From Campylobacter massiliensis (GTDB lineage Bacteria > Campylobacterota > Campylobacteria > Campylobacterales > Campylobacteraceae), in contig NZ_JACLZK010000001.1 in NCBI RefSeq assembly GCF_014253065.1, positions 372,001-436,000 on the forward strand: a DNA stretch of 64,000 nucleotides. The letters are read 5' to 3'. Below are positions 1-9,969 of the stretch, piece by piece (the first letter of the stretch is position 1; every line of letters starts with the position of its first letter). A program made the position numbers and the translations under genes. Below the pieces are notes generated by a model. The model did no database searches and was not told the DNA's origin. It was given only the letters and a program-made list of their open reading frames with translations.

Positions 1-317
1 TGAACGACGAAAGAGTGCTCGCCAAGGTGCGGGTGAGCGTTGATCTCGGTAGGTTTGCCGTGCGTAGCCCAACGCGTGTGTCCGATCGCGACGCCTTCGC
101 CGCTAGAGCTAAAGCCCTCTGATTTTTTGGCTAAATTTTCAAGCTTGCCGATGGCTTTGAAAAAGGCGATTTCTTGCGCGCATTTGTCGCAACCGCCATC
201 CAGGCTCATCACAGCCATGCCTGCGCTATCGTAGCCGCGGTACTCAAGCTCTTTTAATCCGTTTAAAATAAACTCTCTTTTTTCTCTATTGCCGACGTAA
301 CCGACGATTCCACACAT
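1..317 (-). CDS. glmS: Glutamine--fructose-6-phosphate aminotransferase, N-terminal part (runs off the window)
   Basis: The protein starts MCGIVGYVG; removal of Met exposes the catalytic Cys of the class II glutaminase domain. Further glutaminase signatures follow: YRGYDSAG near residue 30, and HTRWATHG followed by a PTEINAHPH stretch. The enzyme makes glucosamine-6-phosphate from fructose-6-phosphate and glutamine, the first step towards UDP-GlcNAc for peptidoglycan and lipopolysaccharide. Only about 105 residues lie in the window. The ATG is 2 nt after the stop codon of the upstream GlnD-like gene, so the two are probably cotranscribed. Confidence 0.95.
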   Translation of the reverse strand, partial: MCGIVGYVGNREKREFILNGLKELEYRGYDSAGMAVMSLDGGCDKCAQEIAFFKAIGKLENLAKKSEGFSSSGEGVAIGHTRWATHGKPTEINAHPHLGEHSFVV

Positions 318-319
318 GT

Positions 320-2776
320 TTACTCGCTTTCTAATAATTTTAAAATTTCGCCCAAATCCACGCCCTCGCGCTTTTGGATAAGCAGCAAATTTCGCGTCCT
401 GTTTTTTACGGTTTGGATTCTAGCGTTGGCTATTTTTACATCAAATTCCTTAAAAACTCCCAATACGTAAGCCATCAGCCCGCGCTGATCTTTCGCGTTT
501 ATGCCAAGCTTCGCGTACTCTTGTGAGTGATTCGGGTCGAAATTTAGCTCGCCTTTTAGTATTATCGGGCGATTTATCTGCGCCGAGGCTCCGCTTTTTA
601 GCGAGATCTCGATGAGGTTTTTTAAGGTTTCCAGCTCGCTTGATTTTACGTTTTTGTTAAACTCTAGCTTGACGTAAAATTTACCGTCAAACAGCTCGAA
701 AATCTCCATAAATCCAAGATCAAGGTGCGCCAAAGACGAGAGCAAAACCGCTAAATTCGGGTAGTTTTGCGCATAAATTTCGATGCTTAGGCTTTGATGA
801 TTTTGTACCTGCACGCTTAGTTTATCCGCGTTTTGCGCGGCCCAGGCGATGCTGATGATGTCTGCTGGTTGGTATTTAGCGAAGAGTAAATTTGATCTGA
901 TAGCGAAGATTTTTTCTTTCAAATTTTCGCTTAAGGCCGCAAATTTAGCGTTTCGCCTGATACTAAGCTCCTTTTTTACGCGCCTTGAAGCTTCATCAAG
1001 CAGATTTTCATCCTCGAAGCTTTGCAGGCAAATGCCGTAAAGCTCGCGCAAAAGCCGCGCCAGATAGGGCGTATAGAGCTTTTCGTCGGTCGCGTTTATC
1101 ACGCAATAAGCGACGATGTAGGCGAGTTTTAGGGTTTGCGGATCGCCTAGTTTTGAGATAAAGCTAAAAATCGTGCGCTGATCGTAGATGTCCTCGCGGT
1201 TTGCCACGTCGTTCATCAGCGTGTGGTAGCGCACGAGCGTAACGCCGATATTTACGGCTTTTGCGCTCAAATTTAGCTTTGCGGCGTAGGCGCGAAATAT
1301 ATTTGAGCCAACGACCGAGTGATCGCCGCCTAGACCCTTGCCCGCGTCATGCAGCAGCAATGCTAGCTTTAGTAGCGTGCGCCCCTCGATACAAAGCTCG
1401 TCGTAGAGCGATTTTACGAATTTATCTTTGATATTTTCGGCAAATTTGACGCTTAAAACGCAGTGTTCGCCGACGCTAAATTTATGATAGCCGTCAAATT
1501 CGGCCAAATTTACGGCGTGTTCGAGCGGTTTAACCAAAACGGGCAAAATCTCCGCGTCCAAAAGCGCTTTGATAATGCAGTGAGCGTGGTTTCGCATCAA
1601 AATTTTTCTAAAAAGTGCGAGCGAGTCCTCGGCGTCCTCTTTGCTGATTTGCGCGCGTTTTAGGTAAAAGATCGTCCCGACGTCAAATTTATACTCCGCA
1701 TCGCCAAGAGCCAAAAGCTGCTTTAGCACGGTATTTAGCGGCCTAGGGCGGACGTGTAGCGGGACGTAAATCGTATTTTCAAACCTATAAAATCCGTTTT
1801 TTAGCCGCGCGGCTCGTAGCTGGCTAAATTTAACCCCGCTTTTAAATTTGCTCCTATAAAAGCTAGAAACCAGATAGCGCGAGAAAACGGCGACCGAGTG
1901 CATGCAGTAAAAGAGCTTTTGCGAGATGACGCTACTGTTTTCTTGCGTTTTTTTGGACTTGGTTTGCATGAGCACGGTGATCTCGTTTAGCTTGGCGGGA
2001 TCGAAAATGTCGGAGTCGGAGGTTAAATTTTGTGCCGATTTTACGCAAAGGATAAAATCAGTTGCCAAATTTAGCGCGCTAAGCTCCTTTTCGTCGATAA
2101 ATTTTAGAGCCTGCGAGCGCATGCTGATCTCGTTTTCAAAGCCGTTTAGAGCGCAGTTTAGGTAGTAGATGTCGTTCGTGCCGCCAAGGTCGTTTTTTAG
2201 ATCGGGCTCTTGCCTAATATTTGGGATCTCGTTAAAAGCGCCCAAATTTTTGGCGTAAAATTTAAGATTTTCCTGTGCGTTAAACTCGCGAGTTTTATAA
2301 ATCTCCGAGCGAGCGGCCTTATAAAGAGTCCGCGAGCCGCAGATATAGCGGATGCGGCTAAACGCGGCCTTTGCTTTGTGATCGTTTTTGTGCGATTCGA
2401 AAATCTCGTCCAGCTCGCAAATTTTGATATTTAGCTTTAAATTTGAGCCCTCCAGCGCGGCGACTAGCTTTTTTAGGATAAATTTGACGTTAAAGCCCGC
2501 GTTTTCTTTAAAGGCGATTAAAATTTCTAAAACCGAACTGGTGGAGATGAGGTTGTCTGCGTATTTTTCGGTAGCGATGACGCAAAACGGTATAAAATCG
2601 ACGTCTGGGTTAAAGTCCGCGAAAATCTCGTCCAAAACCCGCGCGCACAGAGCTTTTATTAGCTCGTCGCTTTGCTTTGCAATGAAATTTGCAAAGCCCT
2701 TGCCTTGAAGCTTTTTTAGCTGCGAGGCTAAATTCGCGCCTCCTAAAACGCCGTTTAAATTTCCTTTTAAAGCCAC
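320..2776 (-). CDS. GlnD-like HD/ACT-domain protein with degenerate nucleotidyltransferase region
   Basis: This 818-residue protein follows the layout of GlnD, the PII uridylyltransferase/uridylyl-removing enzyme. EPDLKN..GG..D at about 190-202 matches the conserved GlnD segment after the transferase domain. An HD phosphohydrolase motif (HDAGKGLGGDH) lies at 476-486, followed by VRYHTLM and a RxDI segment. An ACT-like region lies near the C-terminus (LMAYVLGVFKEFDVKIANA). The N-terminal region where GlnD normally has GGxGRxE...SDxD (about 60-90) shows neither the glycine loop nor the paired aspartates. Uridylyl transfer is therefore doubtful, while hydrolysis could remain. The start codon is GTG. 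It lies just upstream of glmS. Family membership is clear; the actual activity is inferred. Confidence 0.8.
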   Translation of the reverse strand: MALKGNLNGVLGGANLASQLKKLQGKGFANFIAKQSDELIKALCARVLDEIFADFNPDVDFIPFCVIATEKYADNLISTSSVLEILIAFKENAGFNVKFILKKLVAALEGSNLKLNIKICELDEIFESHKNDHKAKAAFSRIRYICGSRTLYKAARSEIYKTREFNAQENLKFYAKNLGAFNEIPNIRQEPDLKNDLGGTNDIYYLNCALNGFENEISMRSQALKFIDEKELSALNLATDFILCVKSAQNLTSDSDIFDPAKLNEITVLMQTKSKKTQENSSVISQKLFYCMHSVAVFSRYLVSSFYRSKFKSGVKFSQLRAARLKNGFYRFENTIYVPLHVRPRPLNTVLKQLLALGDAEYKFDVGTIFYLKRAQISKEDAEDSLALFRKILMRNHAHCIIKALLDAEILPVLVKPLEHAVNLAEFDGYHKFSVGEHCVLSVKFAENIKDKFVKSLYDELCIEGRTLLKLALLLHDAGKGLGGDHSVVGSNIFRAYAAKLNLSAKAVNIGVTLVRYHTLMNDVANREDIYDQRTIFSFISKLGDPQTLKLAYIVAYCVINATDEKLYTPYLARLLRELYGICLQSFEDENLLDEASRRVKKELSIRRNAKFAALSENLKEKIFAIRSNLLFAKYQPADIISIAWAAQNADKLSVQVQNHQSLSIEIYAQNYPNLAVLLSSLAHLDLGFMEIFELFDGKFYVKLEFNKNVKSSELETLKNLIEISLKSGASAQINRPIILKGELNFDPNHSQEYAKLGINAKDQRGLMAYVLGVFKEFDVKIANARIQTVKNRTRNLLLIQKREGVDLGEILKLLESE

Positions 2777-2850
2777 TTTTTACCGCCGTCTTTTTGTGTA
2801 AATTTTATCCGATGATACTAAAATTTTGCAAAAACAAAGCTTTTTTAACA

Positions 2851-2856
2851 TATAAT
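2851..2856 (+). promoter_or_regulatory. Probable -10 element for mqnE
   Basis: A perfect TATAAT lies in the divergent spacer between the GlnD-like gene and mqnE, 31 nt before the TTG start. Campylobacter sigma-70 promoters depend mostly on the -10 box, and an upstream TTGCAA is present at a loose 19-nt spacing. Confidence 0.5.
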
Positions 2857-2887
2857 CGCCGTTTAATATCTATTTTCGGAATAAAAT

Positions 2888-3958
2888 TTGATAAATTTAA
2901 TAGAAAAACTCCAAAGCGGCGAACGTCTGGACGCGGACGAATGCGCCGGCTTGTACGACCTAGACCTTTTTACGCTGGGTAAATTTGCAAACGCCAAACG
3001 GCGAAAACTGCACGGCAAAAAGGTATTTTTTAACGTAAATCGCCACATAAACCCAACCAACATCTGTGCGGACGTGTGTAAATTTTGCGCGTTTTCGGCA
3101 AACCGCAAAAACCCAAACCCATACACGATGAGCCACGAGGAAATACTAAAAATCGTCGAAAAAAGCGTCGCTCACGGCGCAAAAGAGATACATATCGTCT
3201 CGGCGCATAATCCCGAAACTTCGTGGCAGTGGTATTTGGAAATTTTTAAAAAAATAAAAGAAAAATACCCGCAAATCCACGTCAAAGCGCTAACTGCCGC
3301 GGAGGTTGATTTCCTCTCGCGAAAACACGGCCTTAGCTATGAAGAAGTCGTAGGAAAGATGCTCGAATACGGCGTGGACTCAATGCCTGGCGGCGGAGCG
3401 GAGATCTTTGACGAAGAGGTCAGGCGTAAAATCTGCAAAGGCAAGGTGAGCTCCGAAAACTGGCTCAAAATCCACCGCCTTTGGCATGAAAAAGGTAGAG
3501 AAAGCAACGCCACGATGCTGTTTGGCCACGTAGAAAGCAGGCAAAATCGCATCGACCATATGCTGCGAATCCGCGATTTGCAGGACAAAACTGGCGGATT
3601 TAACGCCTTTATCCCGCTAGTTTATCAGCGCGACAACAACTATCTAAAAGTAGAAAACTATCCCGGCTCGGCCGAAATTTTAAAGACTTTTGCGATCTCG
3701 CGTCTGGTGCTCGATAACGTCGCGCACATAAAGGCGTACTGGGCGACCTCGACGATAAATTTGGCCATGGTCGCGCAGGAATTCGGCGCCGACGATCTAG
3801 ACGGCACGATAGAAAAAGAGAGCATTCAAAGCGCGGCCGGAGCGAAGTCGGCAAGCGGTATGAGTCTTAGAAATTTTACCGATCTCATTCAGACTTCGGG
3901 CTTTGTCCCGGTCGAGCGAGATAGCTTGTATAACGAACTAAAAATTTACGATAACTAA
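2888..3958 (+). CDS. mqnE: Aminofutalosine synthase (radical SAM)
   Basis: The protein is 356 residues with a radical SAM CX3CX2C cluster at C60, C64 and C67 (CADVCKFC). Family signatures include VSAHNPETSW, the DSMPGGGAEIF stretch near 165 and ATMLFGHVES. It joins a SAM-derived adenosyl group to 3-(1-carboxyvinyloxy)benzoate to give aminofutalosine, in the futalosine menaquinone pathway used by Campylobacterota. MqnC is the nearest alternative, but the PGGGAE and MLFGHVE segments fit MqnE better. The start is TTG, fixed by the conserved N-terminal helix. The gene stops 10 nt before the purine permease, so the two may be cotranscribed. Confidence 0.92.
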   Translation: MINLIEKLQSGERLDADECAGLYDLDLFTLGKFANAKRRKLHGKKVFFNVNRHINPTNICADVCKFCAFSANRKNPNPYTMSHEEILKIVEKSVAHGAKEIHIVSAHNPETSWQWYLEIFKKIKEKYPQIHVKALTAAEVDFLSRKHGLSYEEVVGKMLEYGVDSMPGGGAEIFDEEVRRKICKGKVSSENWLKIHRLWHEKGRESNATMLFGHVESRQNRIDHMLRIRDLQDKTGGFNAFIPLVYQRDNNYLKVENYPGSAEILKTFAISRLVLDNVAHIKAYWATSTINLAMVAQEFGADDLDGTIEKESIQSAAGAKSASGMSLRNFTDLIQTSGFVPVERDSLYNELKIYDN

Positions 3959-3968
3959 GGAGGCGGAA

Positions 3969-5261
3969 TTGGATTTTTTTAAACTCAAGCAAAACGGCAC
4001 TAGCGTAAAGACCGAGTTTAGCGCGGGACTCACGACCTTTTTAACGATGATGTATATCGTGCCCGTAAACGCGATAATCATGAGCAAAACGGGTATGCCG
4101 ATGGACGCGCTCATCACGGCTACGGCGCTTATCACCGTGATCGCTACCGTGCTAAACGGTATATGGGCGAACACGCCTGTGGCTATGAGCGTGGGAATGG
4201 GCTTAAACGCGTACTTTACCTTTGGTCTCGTGCTAGGTATGCAAATACCGTGGCAGACCGCTCTGGGCGTGGTTTTCATCTCGGGTATAATTTTCGTAGT
4301 GCTATCTTTTACGAATTTTAGAATTTGGGTCTTAAAATCTATCCCGGACGACGTTAGACGCTCGATAAGCGCGGGCATAGGCGCCTTTATCGCCTTCGTC
4401 GGGCTTCAGCAAATGGGCGTAGTCGTAAACAACGACGCCGTACTGGTCGGGCTTGGAAATTTAAAAGATCCAAACGTTATTTTGGGCTTTGTGGGGCTGT
4501 TTTTCGTTATACTTTTTTGGGCATGGAAGGTTAAGGGCGCCTTCATCATCGCGGTATTTACGACCTCGGTAGTCGCTTGGATTTTCGGTATCGCGCCGTA
4601 TCCGAAGGAGTTTATCTCGCTACCGGCTTCGATCTCGCCGATATTTTTAGAGCTTGACATCATGGGCGCGCTATCTTTTGCGCTGCTTCCTGTGATCGTT
4701 ACATTTTTCGTGACCGATCTTTTCGACTCTATCGGTACGCTAGCGGGAGTGGGAAATAGAGCGGGGATCTTTGACGAGAGCAATCAAAAAGGCGTCGAAA
4801 AACTAGAAAAAACCCTCGAAGCCGACGCAGTAGCCACTATGGTCGGCTCGCTAGTCGGCGTTAGTACGACGACGTCGTTTGCCGAGAGCGCTAGCGGCGT
4901 AGAGGAGGGCGGCAAGACGGGACTAACGGCGGTATTTTGCGGACTATTTTTCGTGCTTACGATTTTTATGTTGCCGCTTTTTAAAGCTATCCCCTCAAGC
5001 GCGATATATCCGATACTCGTGATGGTGGGCGTGCTGATGTTTAGCGAGCTTGGAAATATAAATTTTAAAGATCCCGCTATCGCCATCTCGACATTTTTGA
5101 TAGTTATTTTGATGCCGCTTACATATTCGATCACAACGGGACTTTCGTTTGGATTTATGGCGTATTTGCTGGTTCGTATCATGAGACGCGAGTGGGAATA
5201 CGTAAATATCGGCGTTATCGTGCTTGCGCTTATTAGTTTTATAGTATTTTTAGTGCATTAA
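3969..5261 (+). CDS. NCS2-family purine permease (AzgA-like)
   Basis: This 430-residue polytopic inner-membrane protein belongs to the NCS2 family, guanine/hypoxanthine/adenine (AzgA/PbuG) branch. It has an N-terminal FKLKQNGTSVKTE..AGLTTFLTMMYI segment, a conserved TDLFDSIGTLAGV motif near 250 and a TTTSFAESASGV stretch near 300 that binds substrate in this branch. It probably imports purine bases by proton symport. A strong AAGGAGG sits 3-9 nt before a TTG start. The phosphoribosyltransferase that follows 9 nt downstream would trap imported bases as nucleotides, which supports a purine salvage operon. Confidence 0.9.
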   Translation: MDFFKLKQNGTSVKTEFSAGLTTFLTMMYIVPVNAIIMSKTGMPMDALITATALITVIATVLNGIWANTPVAMSVGMGLNAYFTFGLVLGMQIPWQTALGVVFISGIIFVVLSFTNFRIWVLKSIPDDVRRSISAGIGAFIAFVGLQQMGVVVNNDAVLVGLGNLKDPNVILGFVGLFFVILFWAWKVKGAFIIAVFTTSVVAWIFGIAPYPKEFISLPASISPIFLELDIMGALSFALLPVIVTFFVTDLFDSIGTLAGVGNRAGIFDESNQKGVEKLEKTLEADAVATMVGSLVGVSTTTSFAESASGVEEGGKTGLTAVFCGLFFVLTIFMLPLFKAIPSSAIYPILVMVGVLMFSELGNINFKDPAIAISTFLIVILMPLTYSITTGLSFGFMAYLLVRIMRREWEYVNIGVIVLALISFIVFLVH

Positions 5262-5270
5262 GGAGAAAGT

Positions 5271-5711
5271 ATGCTAAAGTATCCGTTTGAGGAATTTCAC
5301 AAAGACGTAAAAATAATGGTACGAGATATCAAAGCAAATTTCGAGCCCGAGGTAATTTTAGCGATCGCCCGCGGCGGGCTTACTTTGGGGCACTTTTTAG
5401 CGAGCTTGCTAAATAACCGAAATCTTTTTACGTTAAACTCAATCCACTACGAAGAGACCAAAAAGCTCGATACTATCGATATCTTTAACATCCCTGATCT
5501 ATCTAAATTTAAAAAAATTTTGGTAGTAGACGATATGATCGACACGGGCGAGAGTATGGTAGCTATCAAGCAAGAGCTTTTAAAGCGCTTCCCGCATATC
5601 GAGCTAAAGATCGCGACTATCTTTTATAAACGAAAAGCGCTTTTACTGCCCGACTTTACGGTAAGAGAAGCGCACGAGTGGATAGAGTTTTTCTGGGAAG
5701 AGCAAATTTAA
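5271..5711 (+). CDS. Purine-type phosphoribosyltransferase
   Basis: This 146-residue type I phosphoribosyltransferase carries the PRPP-binding loop ILVVDDMIDTGESM at about 83-96, with the acidic pair D87-D88. The IARGGLTLG segment near 32 is the pyrophosphate-contacting loop. It is likely to convert hypoxanthine, guanine or xanthine plus PRPP to the nucleotide in the cytoplasm. The exact base cannot be decided from the sequence. It starts 9 nt after the NCS2 permease with an AAGGAGA ribosome binding site, which fits coupled uptake and salvage. Confidence 0.85.
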   Translation: MLKYPFEEFHKDVKIMVRDIKANFEPEVILAIARGGLTLGHFLASLLNNRNLFTLNSIHYEETKKLDTIDIFNIPDLSKFKKILVVDDMIDTGESMVAIKQELLKRFPHIELKIATIFYKRKALLLPDFTVREAHEWIEFFWEEQI

Positions 5712-5726
5712 GCCCAAAATTTAGCC

Positions 5727-6926
5727 ATGTTGCGCTCGGAAACGTTCTTACTTTTTATCATCTGCCTTATTGATTTTTGCTTTTTGTCGTATGCGATTAG
5801 TACGCTTAGCATTAGCTACTACGAGGCGGATGCGTTTTATAATTCGCCTAAAATTTCAGCCATTTTGGCTAGATTTTCGGTTGAGGTTTTTGGGCAAAAC
5901 GACTATGCTTTGCGCCTTCCTTTCGTTATTTGCCATATTTTTAGCGTCGCGCTGCTTTATAAGGTATCAAAGCAAATTTTAAAACGTAAATTTGACCGAG
6001 TAGTAAGCGCAGTCGTGTTTATATTGCTTCCTGCGACGATGGCGTCGGCGATCTTGGTAAACGACGCCGGCATCATAATCGCGCTTTCGCTTTTAAGTAT
6101 TTATCTTTATCAACTACGCAAAATGCTAGCCTTTTACGCGCTTTTATGCGTGTTGCCTTTTGTTAGCGGCGCATTTTTGGTTTATTTTTCGGCTATTTTT
6201 GCATTCGGCGTTTATAGGCGCGACGCTAGGATGGCGTGGGTTGCGGCGCTGCTTTTTGCGCTTTGCTTTTACTTTTACGGATTTGACTCGGGCGGCAAGC
6301 CTAGAGGCCATTTGCTTGATACCGTGAGTATTTTTGCCGCCGCATTTTCGCCTTTTGTTTTCGTCTATTTTGTATATGCGATGTATAGAATTTGGATAAA
6401 AGAGGCTAAAAATTTACTCTGGTTCGTCTGCATAACGGCATTTTTGTTTTGCTTGTTTTTGTCGATCAGGCAGCGCCTGGAGCTCGAAAACTACTTACCT
6501 TTTTGCGTTATTTCCGTGCCGATTTTGATTCGAGTATTTTTTAGTTCGTACCGCGTGAGGCTACCGATGTTTAGACGCGGATATAAAATTTTAGCTTCTT
6601 TTGCGGCGGCTTCTTTGCTAGTCGGATTTTTGTTCGTACTTTTTAACGAGATGCTTTACGGCATACTAAAAGACCCGACCAAGCATTTTGTTTACAGATA
6701 TCATGTAGCAAAAGAGCTTGCAAAAGAGCTAAAAAATGAAGGCGTAGAAAAAATTTTCACGGGTGATAAAAAGCTAGATTTGAGACTTAAATTTTACGGC
6801 ATAGATGCGCGTCCGGACGCAAATTTACGACTAGCAAATTTGGACTTAAAAGATAATTATGGTAATATAGCGGTCTATAAATTCGGCGTAAAAATCGCAA
6901 ATTTTAAAATTATAAAAGATGATTAG
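5727..6926 (+). CDS. GT39/ArnT-like polytopic glycosyltransferase
   Basis: This 399-residue protein has about nine to ten hydrophobic helices and a short soluble C-terminal tail. The first periplasmic loop after TM1 holds an acidic motif (SYYEADAFYNSP), followed by FGQNDYALRLPFVICHIFSV. That is the layout of GT39/PMT/ArnT-type enzymes that move a sugar from a polyprenyl-phosphate donor. It is shorter than ArnT and the large C-terminal domain is absent. Neither donor nor acceptor can be inferred. The ATG lies 15 nt after the phosphoribosyltransferase and the gene is followed closely by a pseudopilin gene. Confidence 0.6.
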   Translation: MLRSETFLLFIICLIDFCFLSYAISTLSISYYEADAFYNSPKISAILARFSVEVFGQNDYALRLPFVICHIFSVALLYKVSKQILKRKFDRVVSAVVFILLPATMASAILVNDAGIIIALSLLSIYLYQLRKMLAFYALLCVLPFVSGAFLVYFSAIFAFGVYRRDARMAWVAALLFALCFYFYGFDSGGKPRGHLLDTVSIFAAAFSPFVFVYFVYAMYRIWIKEAKNLLWFVCITAFLFCLFLSIRQRLELENYLPFCVISVPILIRVFFSSYRVRLPMFRRGYKILASFAAASLLVGFLFVLFNEMLYGILKDPTKHFVYRYHVAKELAKELKNEGVEKIFTGDKKLDLRLKFYGIDARPDANLRLANLDLKDNYGNIAVYKFGVKIANFKIIKDD

Positions 6927-6938
6927 AGGATAAATTTG

Positions 6939-7619
6939 ATGAAAAAAGCTTTTACTATGCTAGAGCTTGTCGTTGTGATCGTGGTAATAGGAATAATAGC
7001 CGCCGCTGCGCTACCGAGAATAAACGACGATCATATCGCAGAGGCTGCTGACCAAGTGATGTCGCATATCCGTTATACTCAGCACCTAGCTATGCAGGAT
7101 AGTAAAGTGGGTGACGGAGACAAATGGTATAAGAAGAGATGGAGTATAGGCTTTACTGAGGCGAAGGTTTGCGGTGATGCTAAAGGTAATTGGAAATATA
7201 CTATTTATTTTGATGATAGCGAAAAGGGCAACCCAAATTCTGCAAAAGAAGTAGCTAAAGATCCTCAAAATCCGAGTAAATTTATGAGCGCTGGCTGGAG
7301 TGGTGGCGATACTTATTGTGATCGAGTTAGTAGTAAATTTAACCTAACAAAAAAATTTGGAATAGTTGCTGGAAATGATGGCATAAAACTTGGTGAAGAA
7401 TGTGGAAAAAACGGTTTGCAAACGATTTCATTTGATGAATTTGGTAGACCTATGCAAAGCGTGAGCACTACTAGTGGTGGTGGAGCAAAAAGTGGCTATG
7501 ATAGATTAATTCATGGCGATGAAAGCTGCACAATAACTTTAAAAACAGCCAAAAAACAAGCAGTAATCACGGTGTCGCCTGAGACTGGGTATCTTCAAGT
7601 TGCATATTCCGATAGATAA
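6939..7619 (+). CDS. Type II secretion/type IV pilus-like pseudopilin
   Basis: The N-terminus (MKKAFTMLELVVVIVVIGIIA) is a class III signal: basic leader, prepilin peptidase cut before Phe, Glu at +5, then a hydrophobic helix. The rest (about 200 residues) is a soluble domain with four cysteines and no recognisable family. AGAGGA lies 8 nt before the ATG chosen here; an in-frame TTG one codon upstream is less well spaced. Type II-like Cts proteins with such pseudopilins support DNA uptake in C. jejuni, but no other secretion gene is nearby. The 3' two thirds is visibly more A+T-rich than its neighbours. It may be cotranscribed with the GT39-like gene. Confidence 0.75.
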   Translation: MKKAFTMLELVVVIVVIGIIAAAALPRINDDHIAEAADQVMSHIRYTQHLAMQDSKVGDGDKWYKKRWSIGFTEAKVCGDAKGNWKYTIYFDDSEKGNPNSAKEVAKDPQNPSKFMSAGWSGGDTYCDRVSSKFNLTKKFGIVAGNDGIKLGEECGKNGLQTISFDEFGRPMQSVSTTSGGGAKSGYDRLIHGDESCTITLKTAKKQAVITVSPETGYLQVAYSDR

Positions 7620-7668
7620 ATTTTTATTATCTATCTTATTCTTCAGTATTTTTTAAGCATCCTATCTG

Positions 7669-7674
7669 TATAAT
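7669..7674 (+). promoter_or_regulatory. Candidate upstream rRNA promoter P1 (-10)
   Basis: TATAAT follows a T-rich stretch (GTATTTTTTAAG), as is usual at Campylobacter sigma-70 promoters. It lies about 330 nt before the 16S gene and after the pseudopilin stop codon. Confidence 0.45.
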
Positions 7675-7795
7675 TCGAGCTCACGAATTGAGAAACCACC
7701 TTTAACTTTCACGTTAATAAAGCCTTTTCTTTTAATATCGTAAGTTTTAATTTTGAGTTAAATAAACCATTCTCTAATTTTTGAGAATCTTGAAT

Positions 7796-7823
7796 TTGAC
7801 TTTTAAATTATGTTTTCTAAAAT
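7796..7823 (+). promoter_or_regulatory. Candidate main rRNA promoter P2
   Basis: TTGACT (7796-7801) and TAAAAT (7818-7823) are separated by 16 nt, a near-consensus sigma-70 arrangement. Transcription would start near 7830, just before the leader arm of the 16S processing stem at 7844. A TTAACACTGTTAA palindrome at 7823-7835 covers the expected start site. Confidence 0.6.
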
Positions 7824-7843
7824 TAACACTGTTAAACTAATTA

Positions 7844-7879
7844 GTCAATCTTTGAAATCTAAACAAGTGATCGATTGAG
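7844..7879 (+). other. 16S leader arm of the RNase III processing stem
   Basis: This segment is complementary, with few mismatches, to 9585-9618 downstream of 16S. Key blocks are GTCAATCTTT, CTAAACAAG and CGATTGAG paired with CTCAATCG, CTTGTTTAG and AAAGATTGAC. The long helix would enclose the 16S gene as expected for an RNase III precursor stem. Confidence 0.75.
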
Positions 7880-8001
7880 CCAATCTTTTATCAGGCTTTC
7901 CCTGGAAAGTAGATATAAAGATAAAACTAATTAATAAAATTAAAGTTTTTTGATTAAAACTTCATATTAAATCCTAAGATATTTTATTTTAGGTAAATTT
8001 T

Positions 8002-9512
<1,511 letters not shown>

Positions 9513-9584
9513 TAGAGTACAACGAATATTCTCTCACAAGATATTCGTCAAAGGAAAATTTAGGTTATCGTTATAGATAATCTA

Positions 9585-9618
9585 CTCAATCGACCTTGTT
9601 TAGTTTTGAAAGATTGAC
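9585..9618 (+). other. Downstream arm of the 16S processing stem
   Basis: Reverse complement of the leader segment at 7844-7879 with a few mismatches. It lies between the 16S 3' end and tRNA-Ile, so cutting here would release both the 16S precursor and the tRNA part. Confidence 0.75.
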
Positions 9619-9630
9619 GCAAACCTATAG

Positions 9631-9707
9631 GGGCCTATAGCTCAGCTGGTTAGAGTGCACCCCTGATAAGGGTGAGGTCACAAGTTCAAGTCTTGTTAGG
9701 CCCACCA
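9631..9707 (+). tRNA. tRNA-Ile (GAU)
   Basis: A 77-nt cloverleaf: acceptor GGGCCTA/TAGGCCC, D arm GCTCAGCTGGTTAGAGT, anticodon stem CACCC/GGGTG around loop CTGATAA (anticodon GAT), T arm with GTTCAAG, and encoded CCA. It sits in the 16S-23S spacer, the usual place for this tRNA. Confidence 0.97.
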
Positions 9708-9719
9708 GAGAATTTAATT

Positions 9720-9795
9720 GGGGAATTAGCTCAGCTGGGAGAGCGCCTGCTTTGCACGCAGGAGGTCAGCGGTTCGATCCCGCTATTCTCCACCA
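9720..9795 (+). tRNA. tRNA-Ala (UGC)
   Basis: A 76-nt cloverleaf: acceptor GGGGAAT/ATTCTCC with one G-U pair, anticodon stem CCTGC/GCAGG around loop TTTGCAC (anticodon TGC), T loop GTTCGATCC, and encoded CCA. It lies 12 nt after tRNA-Ile within the rRNA operon. Confidence 0.97.
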
Positions 9796-9814
9796 TAATT
9801 AGTTTAACATCAAA

Positions 9815-9859
9815 AAAGTCTAAACTAAGTATTTTTATTAAGTATTTAGTTTAGACTTT
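9815..9859 (+). repeat. Perfect 14-bp hairpin in the rRNA spacer
   Basis: AAAGTCTAAACTAA (9815-9828) is exactly complementary to TTAGTTTAGACTTT (9846-9859) around a 17-nt A/T-rich loop. It follows tRNA-Ala by 20 nt. The word AAGTCTAAAC recurs directly at 9969-9978, beyond the second hairpin cluster. Confidence 0.75.
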
Positions 9860-9920
9860 GTCGAAATAGACTCTTTATTTTTACGGCGCTTTCGAAAGAA
9901 GCGGTGTGCTTTAGGGGTTT

Positions 9921-9969
9921 CCAAAGGGCTTTGCCCTTGGTCGCAAAGACTAGCTTTACTAGTCTGCGA
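9921..9969 (+). repeat. Two abutting bulged hairpins in the rRNA spacer
   Basis: Hairpin one is CCAAAGGGC-TTT-GCCCTTGG (9921-9940, one bulged A). Hairpin two follows at once: TCGCA, AA bulge, GACTAG, loop, CTAGTC, TGCGA (9941-9969). They lie in a more G+C-rich island than the rest of the 16S-23S spacer. No reading frame of note is present. They could be an RNA processing or antitermination structure, or a small dispersed repeat. Confidence 0.6.
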
